64,000 bases of DNA, taken from positions 162,204,546 to 162,268,545 of the forward strand of contig CM071600.1 of the NCBI GenBank assembly GCA_036435485.1. Direction: 5' to 3'. Positions 47,510 through 59,722 of this stretch are shown piece after piece. Origin of the DNA: Saposhnikovia divaricata (taxonomy: Eukaryota; Streptophyta; Magnoliopsida; Apiales; Apiaceae). Position 1 is the stretch's first letter. Every line of letters begins with the position of its first letter. Under the pieces are notes generated by a model. It ran no database searches. It was not told where the DNA came from and saw nothing but the letters and a program-made list of their open reading frames with translations. The translations under genes were made by a program, and so were the position numbers.

Positions 47510-49783
47510 TCCACCATTTTATCTAACATCTCATTGCCTTTAGTAAATCTTTGAACAACAACTTCAAGATTTTCTTTTTCTCTTTCTAAGGCATCAATCT
47601 TGTTGTTAAAGAATCTTGCTTGATCCATAACTTGAGATATGAGTTTAAAGTTTTCTTCTTTTAATCTTTGAGTTTCTAATTGTAGTTCTTTTTCTTTTGA
47701 CTCAAAGATTTGTGATAGCTCATTCTCCTTTTCAAGATTGCTTACTTGAGATTGAGATGTTACATTGTTTCGAACTAATGATTCGTTTAGAATCTTTAGG
47801 TTCAATAGCTCAACATTAAGTTCACTAATATTGTTGTTGAGTTGTAACTTCTCATTTTTCATATCTTCCACTTGAAGTACGAAAGCTATATTTTCTACTT
47901 CAAGATTGAGAGCATTTTCCTTGAATGTGTTGACTTCACTTTTCAAGAGATGATTTTGATCACTCAAGGACATTATTTCATTTTCGTTTTGGATTTTTAA
48001 ATCCATCATCCGAGTAAACTCTTTACTTTGTGTATGATGCATTTCTTCGAGTTTCATTTTCTCGGACCACAATAAGTGAAGCCTTTTATCAACATCTTTA
48101 TACTTATTGTTGATACCTACTACAAGCTCAATCAAATCATACTTCCTCATAAAACCTAAATTCAAGTTAGATTCATCTAATTGCAATTTATTTGGAATGT
48201 AGTTGAGATTAGCATTTACCTCTTGATTTGAAGTGGAGCCTTGTGTAGATGCAACTTCATCTCCGACAGCCATTAAGCATAGATTGACAATTTCTTCACT
48301 AGCTTCCGGAGCTTCTTCATCTTCACTCAAATCCCAACCATTTTCGGCCACGAGAATTCTTCCTTTAGAAAGCTTAGGACATTCTCTTTTAAAGTGACCA
48401 AGTTGCTTACACTCGAAACATACTTCTTGTGTTTCCTCCGGATTTTGTTCTTTATGTTTAGGAGGAGTGTAAGGGGGATTATTATTGTTACTGGCATTAT
48501 TATAGGCATGAGTATTTTGAGTGCCTTTGCCTTTGTTATAGCTCGTTGGTGGAAAATTACTCTTGTAGTTAGGAGTATAATTTTGAGAGTAATTTGGCCT
48601 AGAGTTAAAAACTCTTTGTTGATTATTTGATTTTAGGAATCCTTTTCCCTATCTTTGAGCTTTGCTTTGAAGCACACGACGAAGTTGTCTTGTTAGTAAA
48701 GCAATTTCGCTTTCATCGAGATCTTGGAGTTCTTCGTTTAAATCTTCGTCGTTTTCATTTTCATCGATTAGCATAGCCTTTAAAGCCATATTTTTCTTTT
48801 TGTCTTCCACTTTTCTTTTTTTTTTTTTAACATGGGAACCCGCAGCCGCTACCCTTCGGGCGCGCTCTGGGTAAACCCATGGGCTCACGCAATAGCCTGC
48901 AAACCACGTGATCCAAGGCAAACCGCACAAGTGCGACAGGCTCTGTCCCAGGATGGCATAATCACAAATTCGCCTCCCATGGGAGTCGAACCTATGACCA
49001 AGAGGTGAGATGGCCTCTCTTTTAACCAACTGAGACAACCCTTGCGGGCGACCTTATCCGAAATTTTAGCATAGCCTTTAAAGCCATATTTTTCTTTTTG
49101 TCTTCCACTTTGGGAATGACCTTATCCGGAATATTGTCCTCTTCGTATGCACGAAGGTTCCCGAATAAACTATCGATGTCATAATCATTTAGATTATGCA
49201 TTTCTTTAATTGTAGTAACTTTAACCTTCCAACTAAGAGGTAAAGATTTAAGAACTCTTCTGTTCTTCTCATTTCGGGTATAACTTTTCCCGAGTTGAGA
49301 TAATTCATCGATTATGCGAGTAAATCTTGTTTCCATATCGATGATATTTTCTCCTTCTTGGAGTTTAAAGTTCTCGTATTCTTGAATCAAAGTATCCATC
49401 CGAGAATCTTTTATATCAATGGTACCTTCGTAGGTAACCACTAATTTATTCCACATTTCTTGTGCCGACTTGCAATTGTTTACTTGTTTACATTCTTTTT
49501 CAGCAAGTGCACTTGTGAGAACCATTTCCGCCTTTGTGGCAGTATTCATCATACTTTCTTCGACGAGAGTGTATTTACTAACCTTCTTTTCAATGACGAC
49601 ACCGTCAACAGTTTCGATAGGAATAACAACTCCGTCTTCTATGGCCATCCAGACTTTGACTCCTTGAGATCTAGCATAGATGCGAAACCTCGTTTTCCAT
49701 GTTGCAAAGTTTGTGCCATCAAATAGAGGAGGGCGGGAGCTAGATAGGCCTTCTCCACAACCGATGGTATTTAGATACGCCAT
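47510..49783 (-). pseudogene. copia 4 gag, interrupted
   Basis: Starts at ATG 49783 (MAYLNTIGCGEG). Gag core: LFDGTNFATWKTRFRIYARS, QEMWNKLVVTYEG, FTRIIDELSQLGKSY and VLKSLPLSWKVKVTTI. After a SINE insertion (48815-49049) the frame resumes as MLIDENENDEDLN. A zinc knuckle CFECKQLGHFKREC (about 48420-48380) follows, then an acidic stretch (WDLSEDEEAPEASEE) and a long coiled coil (about 48200-47520). The frame is cut at 47510 by the Athila-like LTR. The rest of pol is missing. Confidence 0.85.
48815..49049 (-). mobile_element. tRNA-derived SINE
   Basis: On minus: A box TGTCTCAGTTGG (49037-49026), B box GGTTCGACTCC (48992-48982), a GC-rich body and an A-rich tail (48828-48815). The flanks share a 46-bp direct repeat (48768-48813 and 49066-49111), far longer than usual SINE TSDs. 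A 16-bp extra segment (GACCTTATCCGAAATT, 49050-49065) lies on the 5' side. Confidence 0.8.
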
Positions 49784-49862
49784 GTAGGATCACTTTTTGT
49801 TGTGCCTGTAGATCTGCAAATCACCCAACAAACACGTTAAAAAGCACTGCTCTGATACCAAT

Positions 49863-52800
49863 TGTTAGGTCCCGTATGAGGGCTGTTTTAAGCTAGAAGG
49901 GGGGTTGAATAGCTTAATATCCAATTTAAAAAATATTATGGCGTTTTAAAAATATTTTTCCCTTTTAAAAAATATTTTACCAAGTCGTTAGCAGTTTATA
50001 AGTGCGGAAAATAAACGACAAGTAAAGAAAATACCACACAAGAGATTTTATCCTGGTTCGCGATGGCGCAACCCCTAATGGATTCGCTCACCCCTACTCC
50101 AGTCCCCGAGCTCCTCTCCGGACTCGAGATTTCTTCCACTATAAAGAGACTCCTTTATAGTAGGCGGAGAAGCCTTACACAACCTTACAAATATTTATCT
50201 TGATACGTAACTACCCACTACTACCTCAAAATAAATGTAATACCCACAAGACTTGTCTTGGTCCGTAACTCCCCGTTACTCCTTCAAAGTCATTGTAAAA
50301 CCTACACAACTTATCTTAGACAGCAACTCCCCGCTACTTCTTCAAAGTTGATGTGGAACCCTTGGTGTAGACTATTGATTCTTGGCTTTTGTCGGTCTTG
50401 GGTCTTAGATGATAGGTCTTGGGTCTTTCCTCTTCTTCACGGTGCAAAGGCCACTAACTCCCTGCTAGTGCCTAGGACTTGGGTCTTAGAACGAGAATCA
50501 CCTCACTACAAAAGTTAGACAACAATATCTACGAAACAAATATGATTAAGATTATATAAGTTGGACTAGTATGTTACGGTACTAAGTCCAAAAGAGTAAC
50601 TTAATATTCGTATAGGAATATTAAGTTATATTGTAAGTATACTTTCTTTGATATTAAATTATGACCAAAGTATACTTTTAATTACTCCCGATAGATATAA
50701 ATAATGATGGAGCAATATTGGAAGACCTTGTTTAAAAGCTATAGTGCTTTAAGGCTTCGAATTTTATACCTTTATTCGACTAATACAATGTCGAGGTATA
50801 ATTATAACTTCTAGCACGAATCAACTTTTTAGCCACACGAAACGATAAAAGTAAGTGCGATAATTAAAACAAGTGGCTAACTTGTGCTCTTTAGAAGTAG
50901 TATTCTTTCTTTTGATAGATCGTTTAAATCCAAGAATACTTTAATAACAAAACTCCGTTAAGATGATATAAAATAAATATAACTCGGAGTTTGTTGATAT
51001 ATAAAGTTCGTTAAGCTAATGGGCTTAAGGCTTTTAAGATGTATACTTCCGTTTGACTAAATACAATGTCAAAGTATAATCTTATTTTAACTTCTTGTAT
51101 AATCTTATTTTAACTTCTTGCACTAAATAAGTTTATGGCCACGACATGTAAAGTAAGTGCGATAAATAAGTGGCTAAACTTGTGCTCTTTTAAGAAGTTT
51201 AAGTTGTATGATGTATTTCGTTATTTGAATATCCCACGGAACACTAAAGATGTTAGTTGGGAATCCGAACGAAATAAATATTGTTACAACTTTGACGTAT
51301 GTCAAATATAATCTCACAACTTTTGAGATTAAGTACTTTGATATGATCTTTCTTGTAATATAATGTTTCTTTTCAAAGATCAAGTACTTGGTTCAACTCT
51401 TTGCTTATATAAATAGCAATAGAGGTATATGAGTTGAACTATGTGTTTATATTGTCGTTCCCTTTTATAAAGAGACTTTTGGAATCTTATATAGATCCAA
51501 GAATAGAGATTAAGATGAAGTAGAGAAGTTAAGCACAAATCTCAAATATAAACACAAAGACGAAGCTAAAAATTACCACTTTTAAAAGTCGCCAGAAAAA
51601 GTTCGCCGGAAAAATTCGCCGGAGGTTCGGCCGGATTTCGGACGAGGTCGAACTATGGGCAGCCCTTCGGGAGGCCAGAAAGTGGATGTAGATGAGCTAA
51701 CTTGGGTGAACAAAGCTTGGTTGGGTGGAACTAAGCTTGGTATATCAAAAACCTTGAATATATGGATATATATTTGGGAGAGAGAAGGTTTTTGAGATGA
51801 AGTAGATGAAGAGAGATATTATAAATGTGAAAGTGTGTTCTACTTCTAAATTCCGAGCATGTATTTGGCTCTTAGTTTGTGTTTAAATGGGTGTGTGGAG
51901 GGGGGTATTTATTGATAAGGTTGGGTGGAATTTATGGTGGACATTTAGATTTAAGGGAGTGGTTGAGATTGATTTCACTTGGATTGGTGACATGGATAGC
52001 ACGAGGATTGCCAACATGTAAAGTTTTGTGTTTCTATGCAAGTGGATGAGCAAAAGATCCCAGCAACTATTTGAGCTCTAATAAACTCGTACCGATTAAT
52101 AATTAAATACGAACCACGCATCGTTAATTAAAAACCCGATAAATACGAAAACACCCAATAAATAATTCTAAAATTATGGAGCACTTAGGAATATTATAAA
52201 ATAATATTCTGGAAAGTTTGGTCAATTTTGGTCAATGTTGACTTGGTCAAACGTGGTCAAACGTGGGACCAACTGCCTCGGTTTACGTGCTGGACGAAAA
52301 TTCTCGAAAAATTCCAAAACTTTTACCATGCATATAAAATAGTATTTAAATGATCATGTTGGGACAATCAGATCTTGGCACTGCGAATTTCGATACAATA
52401 AATTAACGAGTACGAATAGAAAAATCACCTTGTTAACGGTTGATTCCACGCTCTTCTATTGTATTCCCAAATTCCCTTGAGCGAAGTGTGGCCTTCGTCT
52501 TCTCAAGTTAACCTCTCTTCTTGCTCCTGGGTGGCTACAAAATTTTTTCGACCAACCCCCAGCAAGAAGAGAATAGGAATATATATAGGCTACAATAGGG
52601 ATCATGGATAATTAGGTTGGGCCTTCTAATTACATCTTGAGCCTAGCCCAATGTAATTAAATATTAATTCAATCCACTAAAGAATTAATATTTGCACTAC
52701 CTTTCCTAATACCGTAATTTAATTAATTAATTCGGTTCCAATATTATTTGCTTATTAAATTCCCCATGTTTAAAATATCGCATGTCCATTAATTAAATAA

Positions 52801-54238
52801 ATTACTGATAATTCATTTAATTAATATCTTTTATCCTTGATTATCCACTCAACCTTTATTTAATTATGCCGGAATAAATCCACCTGCAGGGTTTCACATA
52901 ATTAAATCTTTTTGAGCTTTCAAGGGGACATCATTAACCCGAATATTATCAGGACATGGATTCCTTCAATAAATAATATCCCACCATATATATTATTTCA
53001 TCACCCAAAATATAATGAAATAAATCAAAAGAATTATTTCATATATAAATCAAAGCATGTAAATAATATATACGTGTCAATTATTATTTCCGGATTAAGA
53101 ACCTAAGCATTAATAATAACATAGAATCTTAGTTCACCTCCTTAATCAGTATAAGGGAACAATTCTAAATTTGATCCTGTTCAATATACACAAAGTATAC
53201 TAGTATTATTTATTAGTCAATATAAACTAATCTAAATAATACTACAGCCATTCCAGTGGATTGTCTAACTCCACCTGTGCTGTGAACCTTATTATATTAT
53301 ATAAACCGTATTTAATAATCTAATATTCTGTATCTCATTTAATACTAGATTATTCACAATATATAATATTTAGACAACATGTAAACATTTAAATGATTCT
53401 CAATTAAACCGGCCAGAAATAAATGTAAATACTTCAAATAAATATTTTCAGTATACACCAACAGATCAATATCAAGTTTCAAGTCATTCTAGCAAGTGGA
53501 AGTATTTTATTTGGATTTAAAATGATTAAATCAGCTTTTGGTTCTGAATAAAATACGATTGGTCTTTTCTTGATAGAGATAAATCTTTCGACCAATGTTT
53601 TGACTATAATAAATACTTATAATATATTTCCTAATATATAAAATATTTAGAGAGAGTAGGAAATATTTTTGAATGATTAAAATAATTTTTTTCGAAATAT
53701 GATGAATTTAAGAAGTGGGGGAAAAATTACTTTGAATATTTCTGGCACGAGATAGAAACAAGTATTAATATTCTACCACTGAATATTAATATACTTGAGT
53801 ATAAAAAGTATTTTCTAGGATGTGAAAATATTTTGAGTGCGAAGACTGAATATTTTTCGATTAAAAACTGATTGTTTTAAATGTAGCACGAGTTCTCTAA
53901 AGAATATTAACACTCGAATATTCCTTCTTTGAGCTTGTCGCCTTATCGATGTTGCAATGGAGATTTGAAAAATATCAATCTCGATATTTCTTTTTCGATC
54001 TTATTGCCTTGGTGTAGAGATATATTCAATAAAATATATAATTTGATTTTTCAGCAAAAATGGAATATCTCTTATATTTGAAAAGTAGGATGATAAAATT
54101 TTGCTAGAGTTGACCATTTGACTTTTGAACGAATCAATTTAAATAAATGACCTAGTGGAGAGGATTCTACATGTATTTAAATTTTATGTTAAATCGTACA
54201 AATACCAAAATAAATATTATATCGAAGATATCCTTTCA
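49863..54238 (-). repeat. 5' LTR of copia 4 (with solo-LTR insertion)
   Basis: From TGTTAGGTCCCG (49863) to ATCCTTTCA (54238), defined by the ATACT TSD. No gene; short ORFs such as minus 51383-51174 also occur in the other LTR and are not supported as genes. Confidence 0.8.
52357..53463 (-). mobile_element. Solo LTR (copia-like), 1,107 bp
   Basis: TGTTGGGACAATC...TATACACCAACA with TSD GATCA (52352-52356 and 53464-53468). The orientation is taken from a TATA-like ATATATATAGGC on minus or plus near 52585 and is uncertain. No internal region. Confidence 0.8.
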
Positions 54239-55793
54239 ATACTATCAAAATTTTAGATCTGAAAATTTTTGGTAATTTGTCTTCAAAACTTTTAGTATAA
54301 TTTGGTTTCAAATTTTGGTGATTTAAGTTGAATTTTCATTGATTCTGCTCTAATTTTGGTGGTGTAAGTGGTGGTGTACATTCAAATGTAACCTACGTCT
54401 CCAACTTTACCCTTCTACCTCTACTAATTTCGAAGATTTTTTTTACACCATCTTCGACAATACACCAACGTCATCACCACCTCTTCTCTACTTGTAACAT
54501 TATTGTATGTATACATCTATATACCATCATCAGTCAACCATTCCTTCGTGTCACCAAATCGACCAACACTCTAAAAGTAACTTGCGAACACGTTTGTCAC
54601 CGAATTCCAACCCCCCTACACTTCCGCTATTTCATTCATCTTGTTTTTCGTCCTCTCACATAAGATCCGAGTTTATAAAGTCCCATCGATGTCGTTTTCA
54701 CCCATTTTACTACCGCAAGCACCAGCACCTCCGAATACTATAAGAATTTTTGATTTTGAAAATTTTGGTAATTTGCATTCAAAATTTTAGTAATTTAGGT
54801 TCAGTTTTTGGTGATTCAAGTTGAATGTTTAGTAAATCTGCTTTCCTTTTGATTTTTTTATGGTGTAGAGGGTGGTGTTGATTGATTGCAGTAAAAGTTT
54901 TAGTGATTTCGCTCGTGATTCTAGCGATTGTGCGTGGTAGTGACGTTATGGTGGTGGTATGGCAGTGATGGTGGTAGTGGTGTCAAAGTGTTTTTAATGG
55001 TAGTACTAATAGTAATATATCTATCGAGAAACACATGACTTATATATAGTATTTTCCAACATATTGATTGATAATATGAAATACATGATCTATAATTTTT
55101 TTTTGTATTATGCATAACTTTATATTTAATTCTTGCTTGAATCTCCATAAGTAACCACTAACCATTATAAAAATGTGTATATGTATATTACATGTAGTCT
55201 TATTTTTAAAATTCACTTTTATTGAACTATAATTTTGATTTTTTTTAAATACAATATAATTAGTTATTTTTTAAATTTACCTTTTAAATTCAATCATTTT
55301 TACAGTCCTTAAATTCACTAATCGATAATTATAATTTGTGTATTATATACAATTTAGTATTCTCTTTTTAAATATCTATCTTTCATTAACATAGGTATAA
55401 ATCTTAATCTCATAATTATTTGTATTGAATCTATGATCTAATTTATATAGTCATATCCTAACCCAACTACACTTCTTTTATTTAATTAAAAATCAATACA
55501 GTGTTTATATCATACATGTAAATTATTTAATTGATCACAAAATCATGATTTAAATTAGTATAAGAGTTATATTAAAGGGTTAAAAAGAATTGCTCTCTAC
55601 TGCAAGACCTTGATTGATAATCTTGCTGTCGTCTACCTTCAGTTTGTAACTTCTTATGCAGGGACGAAATCAGACTGGAAATAACTTCTGGCCTCGGTTG
55701 ATCTCCAAAGTAATTCTAGAAAGAAAGAAGTTGTACATTTCACTGTGATTAAAATTTTAATGCAGTTTCGGCCTTGAACCATTGGAAGTGATA
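54239..55793 (+). other. Host DNA with second repeat unit, no gene seen
   Basis: 54530-54742 and the following AATTTTGGTAATTT-rich part repeat 38691-38914 plus 54239-54400. No supported gene. It is the distal upstream region of RAM1. Confidence 0.6.
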
Positions 55794-56001
55794 GGGGGTG
55801 TTTGGGAGAATTTTTTTTCAGAATAAGTTAATTTATTTTAAGACAAAGTTAGAGATTCCTAATTTTTTTCTGAAAAAAGTTAACTTTTTTTGCAACTTAT
55901 AGAATCTCAAACATATATTAAATAATTGTATAAAAAAAATTTATCAAAATATGAAATTTTTACCCGTAAATAACTTCAAAAAAGTTCAACCAAACACACC
56001 C
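55794..56001. mobile_element. MITE with GGGGGTGTTTGG ends, 208 bp
   Basis: Left end GGGGGTGTTTGGG, right end CCAAACACACCC, flanked by ATA on both sides (55791-55793, 56002-56004). A 3-bp TSD and these ends fit Tourist/PIF-Harbinger-like MITEs. It lies about 620 bp upstream of the RAM1 start codon. Confidence 0.7.
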
Positions 56002-56215
56002 ATAATCTACCAAGTAATTACGACGGACCCAGTAGCAATGTACCATTCCAACTGCTTGCTTAATTCCTCCACTATTCTTTTTCCTTATATTCATGTCCTT
56101 CTCATAAAATATGATTTATCATTCTGCTTCAACCAATCACTCAGTCTTCATCAGCACGTAATAAAGGTGATTATATATGAATTATTTTATTCAAGAGACG
56201 GTCTTTTTCAGGCTA

Positions 56216-56223
56216 AGCCGGCT
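56216..56223 (+). promoter_or_regulatory. AGCCGGCT palindrome in the RAM1 upstream region
   Basis: AGCCGGCT at 56216-56223, about 400 bp before the ATG, in otherwise AT-rich DNA. An AGCCGGC GCC-type motif has, as I recall, been tied to mycorrhiza-responsive promoters including RAM1; I could not check this here. Confidence 0.4.
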
Positions 56224-56620
56224 CAAGAATTAATTTACATGGGTCCAACAATACATGTTATGCCACAAAACAATGCACTCTATAGGCATTTGGGGTATGT
56301 GTACAAAACAAATGAACAAGATGACAAAACTGTGCCCCTAGAAAACAACTAAACTTGGTTGTGGTGAAACTATAGAGGTTATTCAACTTGTGACTAGCCT
56401 CCAAACACATGAAATTAACTAACATTTTTTCTTAACTCTCCTTACAACAATATCTAGGGTTGGAGACAAATTCTTTGTATGATAAAAGGACAAAGAATCA
56501 CAAGCCGATGGTTTAAAATTTTTTCTCCAAACTCTTTGCATAAGTTTCGGAAAAAGGGAAGAAGAAGAAAGCAAGTCGATCTTAATATTCTCGGTTTTTT
56601 TCTTGAACAAACTAAATTGC

Positions 56621-58905
56621 ATGGTGAGGCAAAAAATGATGAATAATTCTGTGTGTGGGAGCATGGAGAGTTTGAAGAGTGAGAGCTGTTGCTCAAAGCT
56701 GCTTTCAAATTCTTCCAACGATTCCCTGGTGTTGGAGACTTCTAGGAAGAGTCATTTGCCCTCGGACTTGGACAAAAAAAGTTTAACTCCATCAATATCG
56801 AGCCTTAACTTTGATGCTCTCAAGTTTGATGTGTTGGAAGGAGAAATGGAAGTTCAGTCACCTGATAATTCTGCATTATGGGAATCATTCTTCACCGATC
56901 AACTTGATTGTGGTGACTTTATGATCTCATCTCCGTTGAGGAACTTACCATCCCCTCAAGGTACAAATTTTAATAATTACCATTGCAGTTATGTGCAGTC
57001 CATGCATGGACAGCCTCTTTTAGGACTATCTCCACCTCGTACGCTATCTCCCCTAGGGCCTCTTAACAGTATGCATAATAATAAAATGAAAGGAATGAGT
57101 CCACTGCATAGAGTGTTAAATTCTCCTAATAATCAAGAGTTTATGCAAGTAGAGAACTTCTCTCTGCCTGCCCTTGAGAATTTTTTAGATGATTATGATA
57201 GAGATGAAGATTTCGGATCCATGAAGGGCTTTGGGGCCGGTGGAAGTTCTTATAATGATGCCCTCACAACAATTCCAGAATTGTTGGAGTGCTTGACTCA
57301 GCCAACTAATTCTACCAGGTTTTCTGGATCTGAATCAACGGTCCACGGAGGAAACTCTCAAGCGAGTGATGATCTTTATCAGAAGAAATCAATGGCCAAT
57401 CCGCCACTATTACAACAATTAGAGGAAGAAAGGGAGCAAGAAAAGAAGCAGCAAAAACAACAGCAACAACGTCCACCCCCGCAAAGACCTCAACAACTAC
57501 AGCAAGCCCAAATTATTGACAATACTTTGATGGTCCCTCCTCTGTCTATTGCCCCGGAGCAGGTATATTGATCTTTTATGGTTATTTTATTTAACGTTTG
57601 TCTTGTCATAAGACTAAAAATTGAAAATTTATGTAAGTTACTTGAAATAGATTGACTGATTTATGAAGTTCACCAATCCAAAGTACATACATCCAAATTC
57701 GAAAAAGAAAAATCATGGTAGAGTGCGAAAAGTGATACTATACTCTACAGTGGCTGCTAAAATATGAAATCATGTATTTGCAGGAACAAGAAAGTGGGCT
57801 TCAACTAGTGCATCTTCTTCTAGCCTGTGCGGAAGCAACTGCAAAAGAAGACTACATGTTAGCAGGAAGATATGTGCACCACCTCAACCGAGTTGTCACA
57901 CCTCTTGGTGATTCCATGCAACGTGTAGCATCCTGTTTTACTGAAGCTCTAAGTGCCAGGCTCAACGCTACATTAACAACTAAACCAACATCCTCTAACT
58001 CAAAACCCTTCACTCCATTCCCTCCAGATTCCATTGAAATTCTCAAAATCTACCAAATCCTGTACCAAGCTTGCCCATACATTAAATTTGCACACTTCAC
58101 TGCTAACCAAGCAATCTTTGAGGCATTTGAAGCAGAACAGCGTGTGCATGTCATTGATTTGGATATTCTTCAAGGTTACCAGTGGCCAGCTTTCATGCAA
58201 GCTCTAGCAGCCCGTCCAGGTGGCCCTCCATTTCTACGAATCACTGGAGTTGGCACGTCTCCTGAGGCTGTCATGGAGACAGGGCGATGTTTAAGTGAAT
58301 TAGCTCACTCACTGCGTGTGCCATTTGAGTTTCACCCAGTTGGTGTACAACTCGAAGACTTGAAACCACATATGTTTAATAGACGAGTCGGGGAGGCACT
58401 GGCTGTTAACTCAGTTAATCGTCTTCAACGAGTCCCAGGAAATAGTCTTGGCAACTTGTTGGCAATGATACGAGATCAAGCTCCGAATATAGTGACAATT
58501 GTGGAACAAGAAGCAAGCCATAATGGCCCTTACTTTTTGGGCCGATTCCTGGAAGCACTACATTACTATTCAGCTATTTTCGATTCATTGGATGCAACAT
58601 TTCCTCTGGATTCTGCACACAGGGTGAAGGTTGAGCAATGCATTTTTGCGCCAGAGATACAAAACATCGTAGCATGTGAAGGAGCAGAGAGAGTGATGAG
58701 GCATGAGAAGCTGGAAAAGTGGAGAAAAATAATGGAAAGTAAAGGGTTTAAAGGAGTTCCCCTAAGTGGGAACGCGGTTACTCAGTCTAATATTTTATTG
58801 GGATTATATTCATGTGATGGATATAGATTAACTGAGGACAATGGTTGCTTGCTGTTGGGATGGCAGGATAGAGCTATTCTTGCTGCGTCTGCATGGCGAT
58901 GCTAA
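56621..58905 (+). CDS. RAM1: GRAS transcription factor RAM1 (two exons)
   Basis: Nuclear regulator of arbuscular mycorrhiza. In model plants RAM1 acts below CCaMK-CYCLOPS with DELLA and switches on lipid-supply genes such as RAM2. Exon 1 is 56621-57562 and exon 2 is 57784-58905; the phase-0 intron 57563-57783 starts GT (GGAGCAG|GTATAT) and ends TTTGCAG. The product is 687 residues. The N-terminal part has MMNNSVCGSMESLKSE and SSLNFDALKFDVLEGEMEV, then a Q-rich stretch (about 265-300). The GRAS domain fills exon 2: LHR1 (LQLVHLLLACAEA, from about 320), VHVID (about 435-439), a PFYRE-like part, and the SAW end with SAWRC at the terminus. No stop or frameshift. The start could also be the Met at 56636. 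Another close GRAS clade is possible but less likely, because the N-terminal motifs match RAM1 as I know it. Confidence 0.88.
57563..57783 (+). other. RAM1 intron, phase 0, 221 bp
   Basis: GT-AG intron, AT-rich, between codons for Q and E just before the GRAS domain. Removing it joins the Q-rich region to EQESGLQLVH without frame change. Confidence 0.85.
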
Positions 58906-58906
58906 A

Positions 58907-59299
58907 CACTACAAGAAAATCCGAGGTAACCGACCTATAATTATATAATGAGTAGTGCTAGAGGTACCAAATTGAGTATCAAAAATTGTTATCAATTGGC
59001 ACTAATTACTTATCATTTTGGAATGGTTTAATTGGATGACCATAACAACCAATCAAAACAATGTCACGTTTGGTAACAATTTCTGGTACCAATACCTCTA
59101 GCATTTTTCTTATATAATCAATCACGTTTAAACCAGGTTCGAGTGAATGAACACTTTTTACCATTTCAGATTTTTAACCGACCATGTTTCGACCGGTCAG
59201 AATAAATGAACTTTCGTACATGCATGTTTACTCAATGTTTTTAAACGACCGTTTGCCAGTACGACTCTAAGATCGGCTACCTCCGGTTTTCTTTCAGTG
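58907..59299. mobile_element. Small CACTA element at the RAM1 stop codon
   Basis: Left end CACTACAAGAAAATCCGAGG, right end (read inward) CACTGAAAGAAAACCGGAGG; 23 of 29 terminal bases match. The 3' flank is TAA (59300-59302) and the RAM1 stop codon TAA is 58903-58905, with one extra A between it and the element, so the TSD may be the stop codon itself. It contains the MITE at 58950-59109 and CGACC-type subterminal motifs. No coding capacity. Confidence 0.8.
58950..59109. mobile_element. 160-bp MITE inside the CACTA element, 9-bp TSD
   Basis: TSD TTATATAAT (58941-58949 and 59110-59118). Terminal inverted repeats share TGCTAGAGGTA (left GAGTAGTGCTAGAGGTA, right read inward GAAAAATGCTAGAGGTA), 14 of 17 alike. 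Mutator-like by TSD length. It would be part of the RAM1 3' UTR if transcripts run on. Confidence 0.8.
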
Positions 59300-59722
59300 T
59301 AATTATTTTTTAGAGATAAACTCACTTAAGTAATATTAAATTCTTGATATTAATTTATGTCGACTATGTCAGCATTTTTCTATTTAAAATCTTGTTTCCT
59401 TAAATTTAATCTTGTAAAGTGGGTTTGTATTAAATCTGATTGGGTTTGTATTAAATCTGATTGGCTTATATTGTTGTTGTCTCAGAAATACAAATGCCGA
59501 AACATTGTGTATATTAATACCTGTTTAATAATATTTGTTATAGTATAAAATTCTGTTGAAATCTTACTCAAACAGTTTAAAATTTTGGTGATTAATTACT
59601 TGATGGTACCCACGGCCACGAAAATGAAATATATCAATTACGTTAACTAAATTATTAGTATTGGTCAAAGCTACTCTTTCACTTCATTTTACTCCTAATC
59701 AATAATCCAAGTATTAAGATAA
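59300..59722 (+). other. Original RAM1 3' flank; 22-bp tandem repeat
   Basis: After the CACTA element the host sequence resumes. GGGTTTGTATTAAATCTGATT is tandemly doubled (about 59419-59461). No other gene seen. Confidence 0.6.

Larger units (their letters stand above)
38915..54238 (-). mobile_element. Copia 4, minus strand, nested, gag only
   Basis: TSD ATACT (38910-38914 and 54239-54243). 3' LTR left part 38915-40590; 5' LTR 49863-54238 with a solo LTR inside; primer site TGGTATCAGAGC on minus (49860-49849), 2 nt from the LTR; gag 49783-47510. Pol is absent: gag is cut at 47510 by the Athila-like element, and the far side of that element is a truncated LTR and unexplained DNA. The LTR is about 3.26 kb without the insertion. 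Confidence 0.85.

Noticed and set aside
55951..56352. 133-codon ORF upstream of RAM1
   Set aside because: It begins inside the MITE and runs through the promoter; no domain and no start context support.
57852..58200. Minus-strand ORFs under RAM1 exon 2
   Set aside because: Shadow frames of the GRAS coding sequence.
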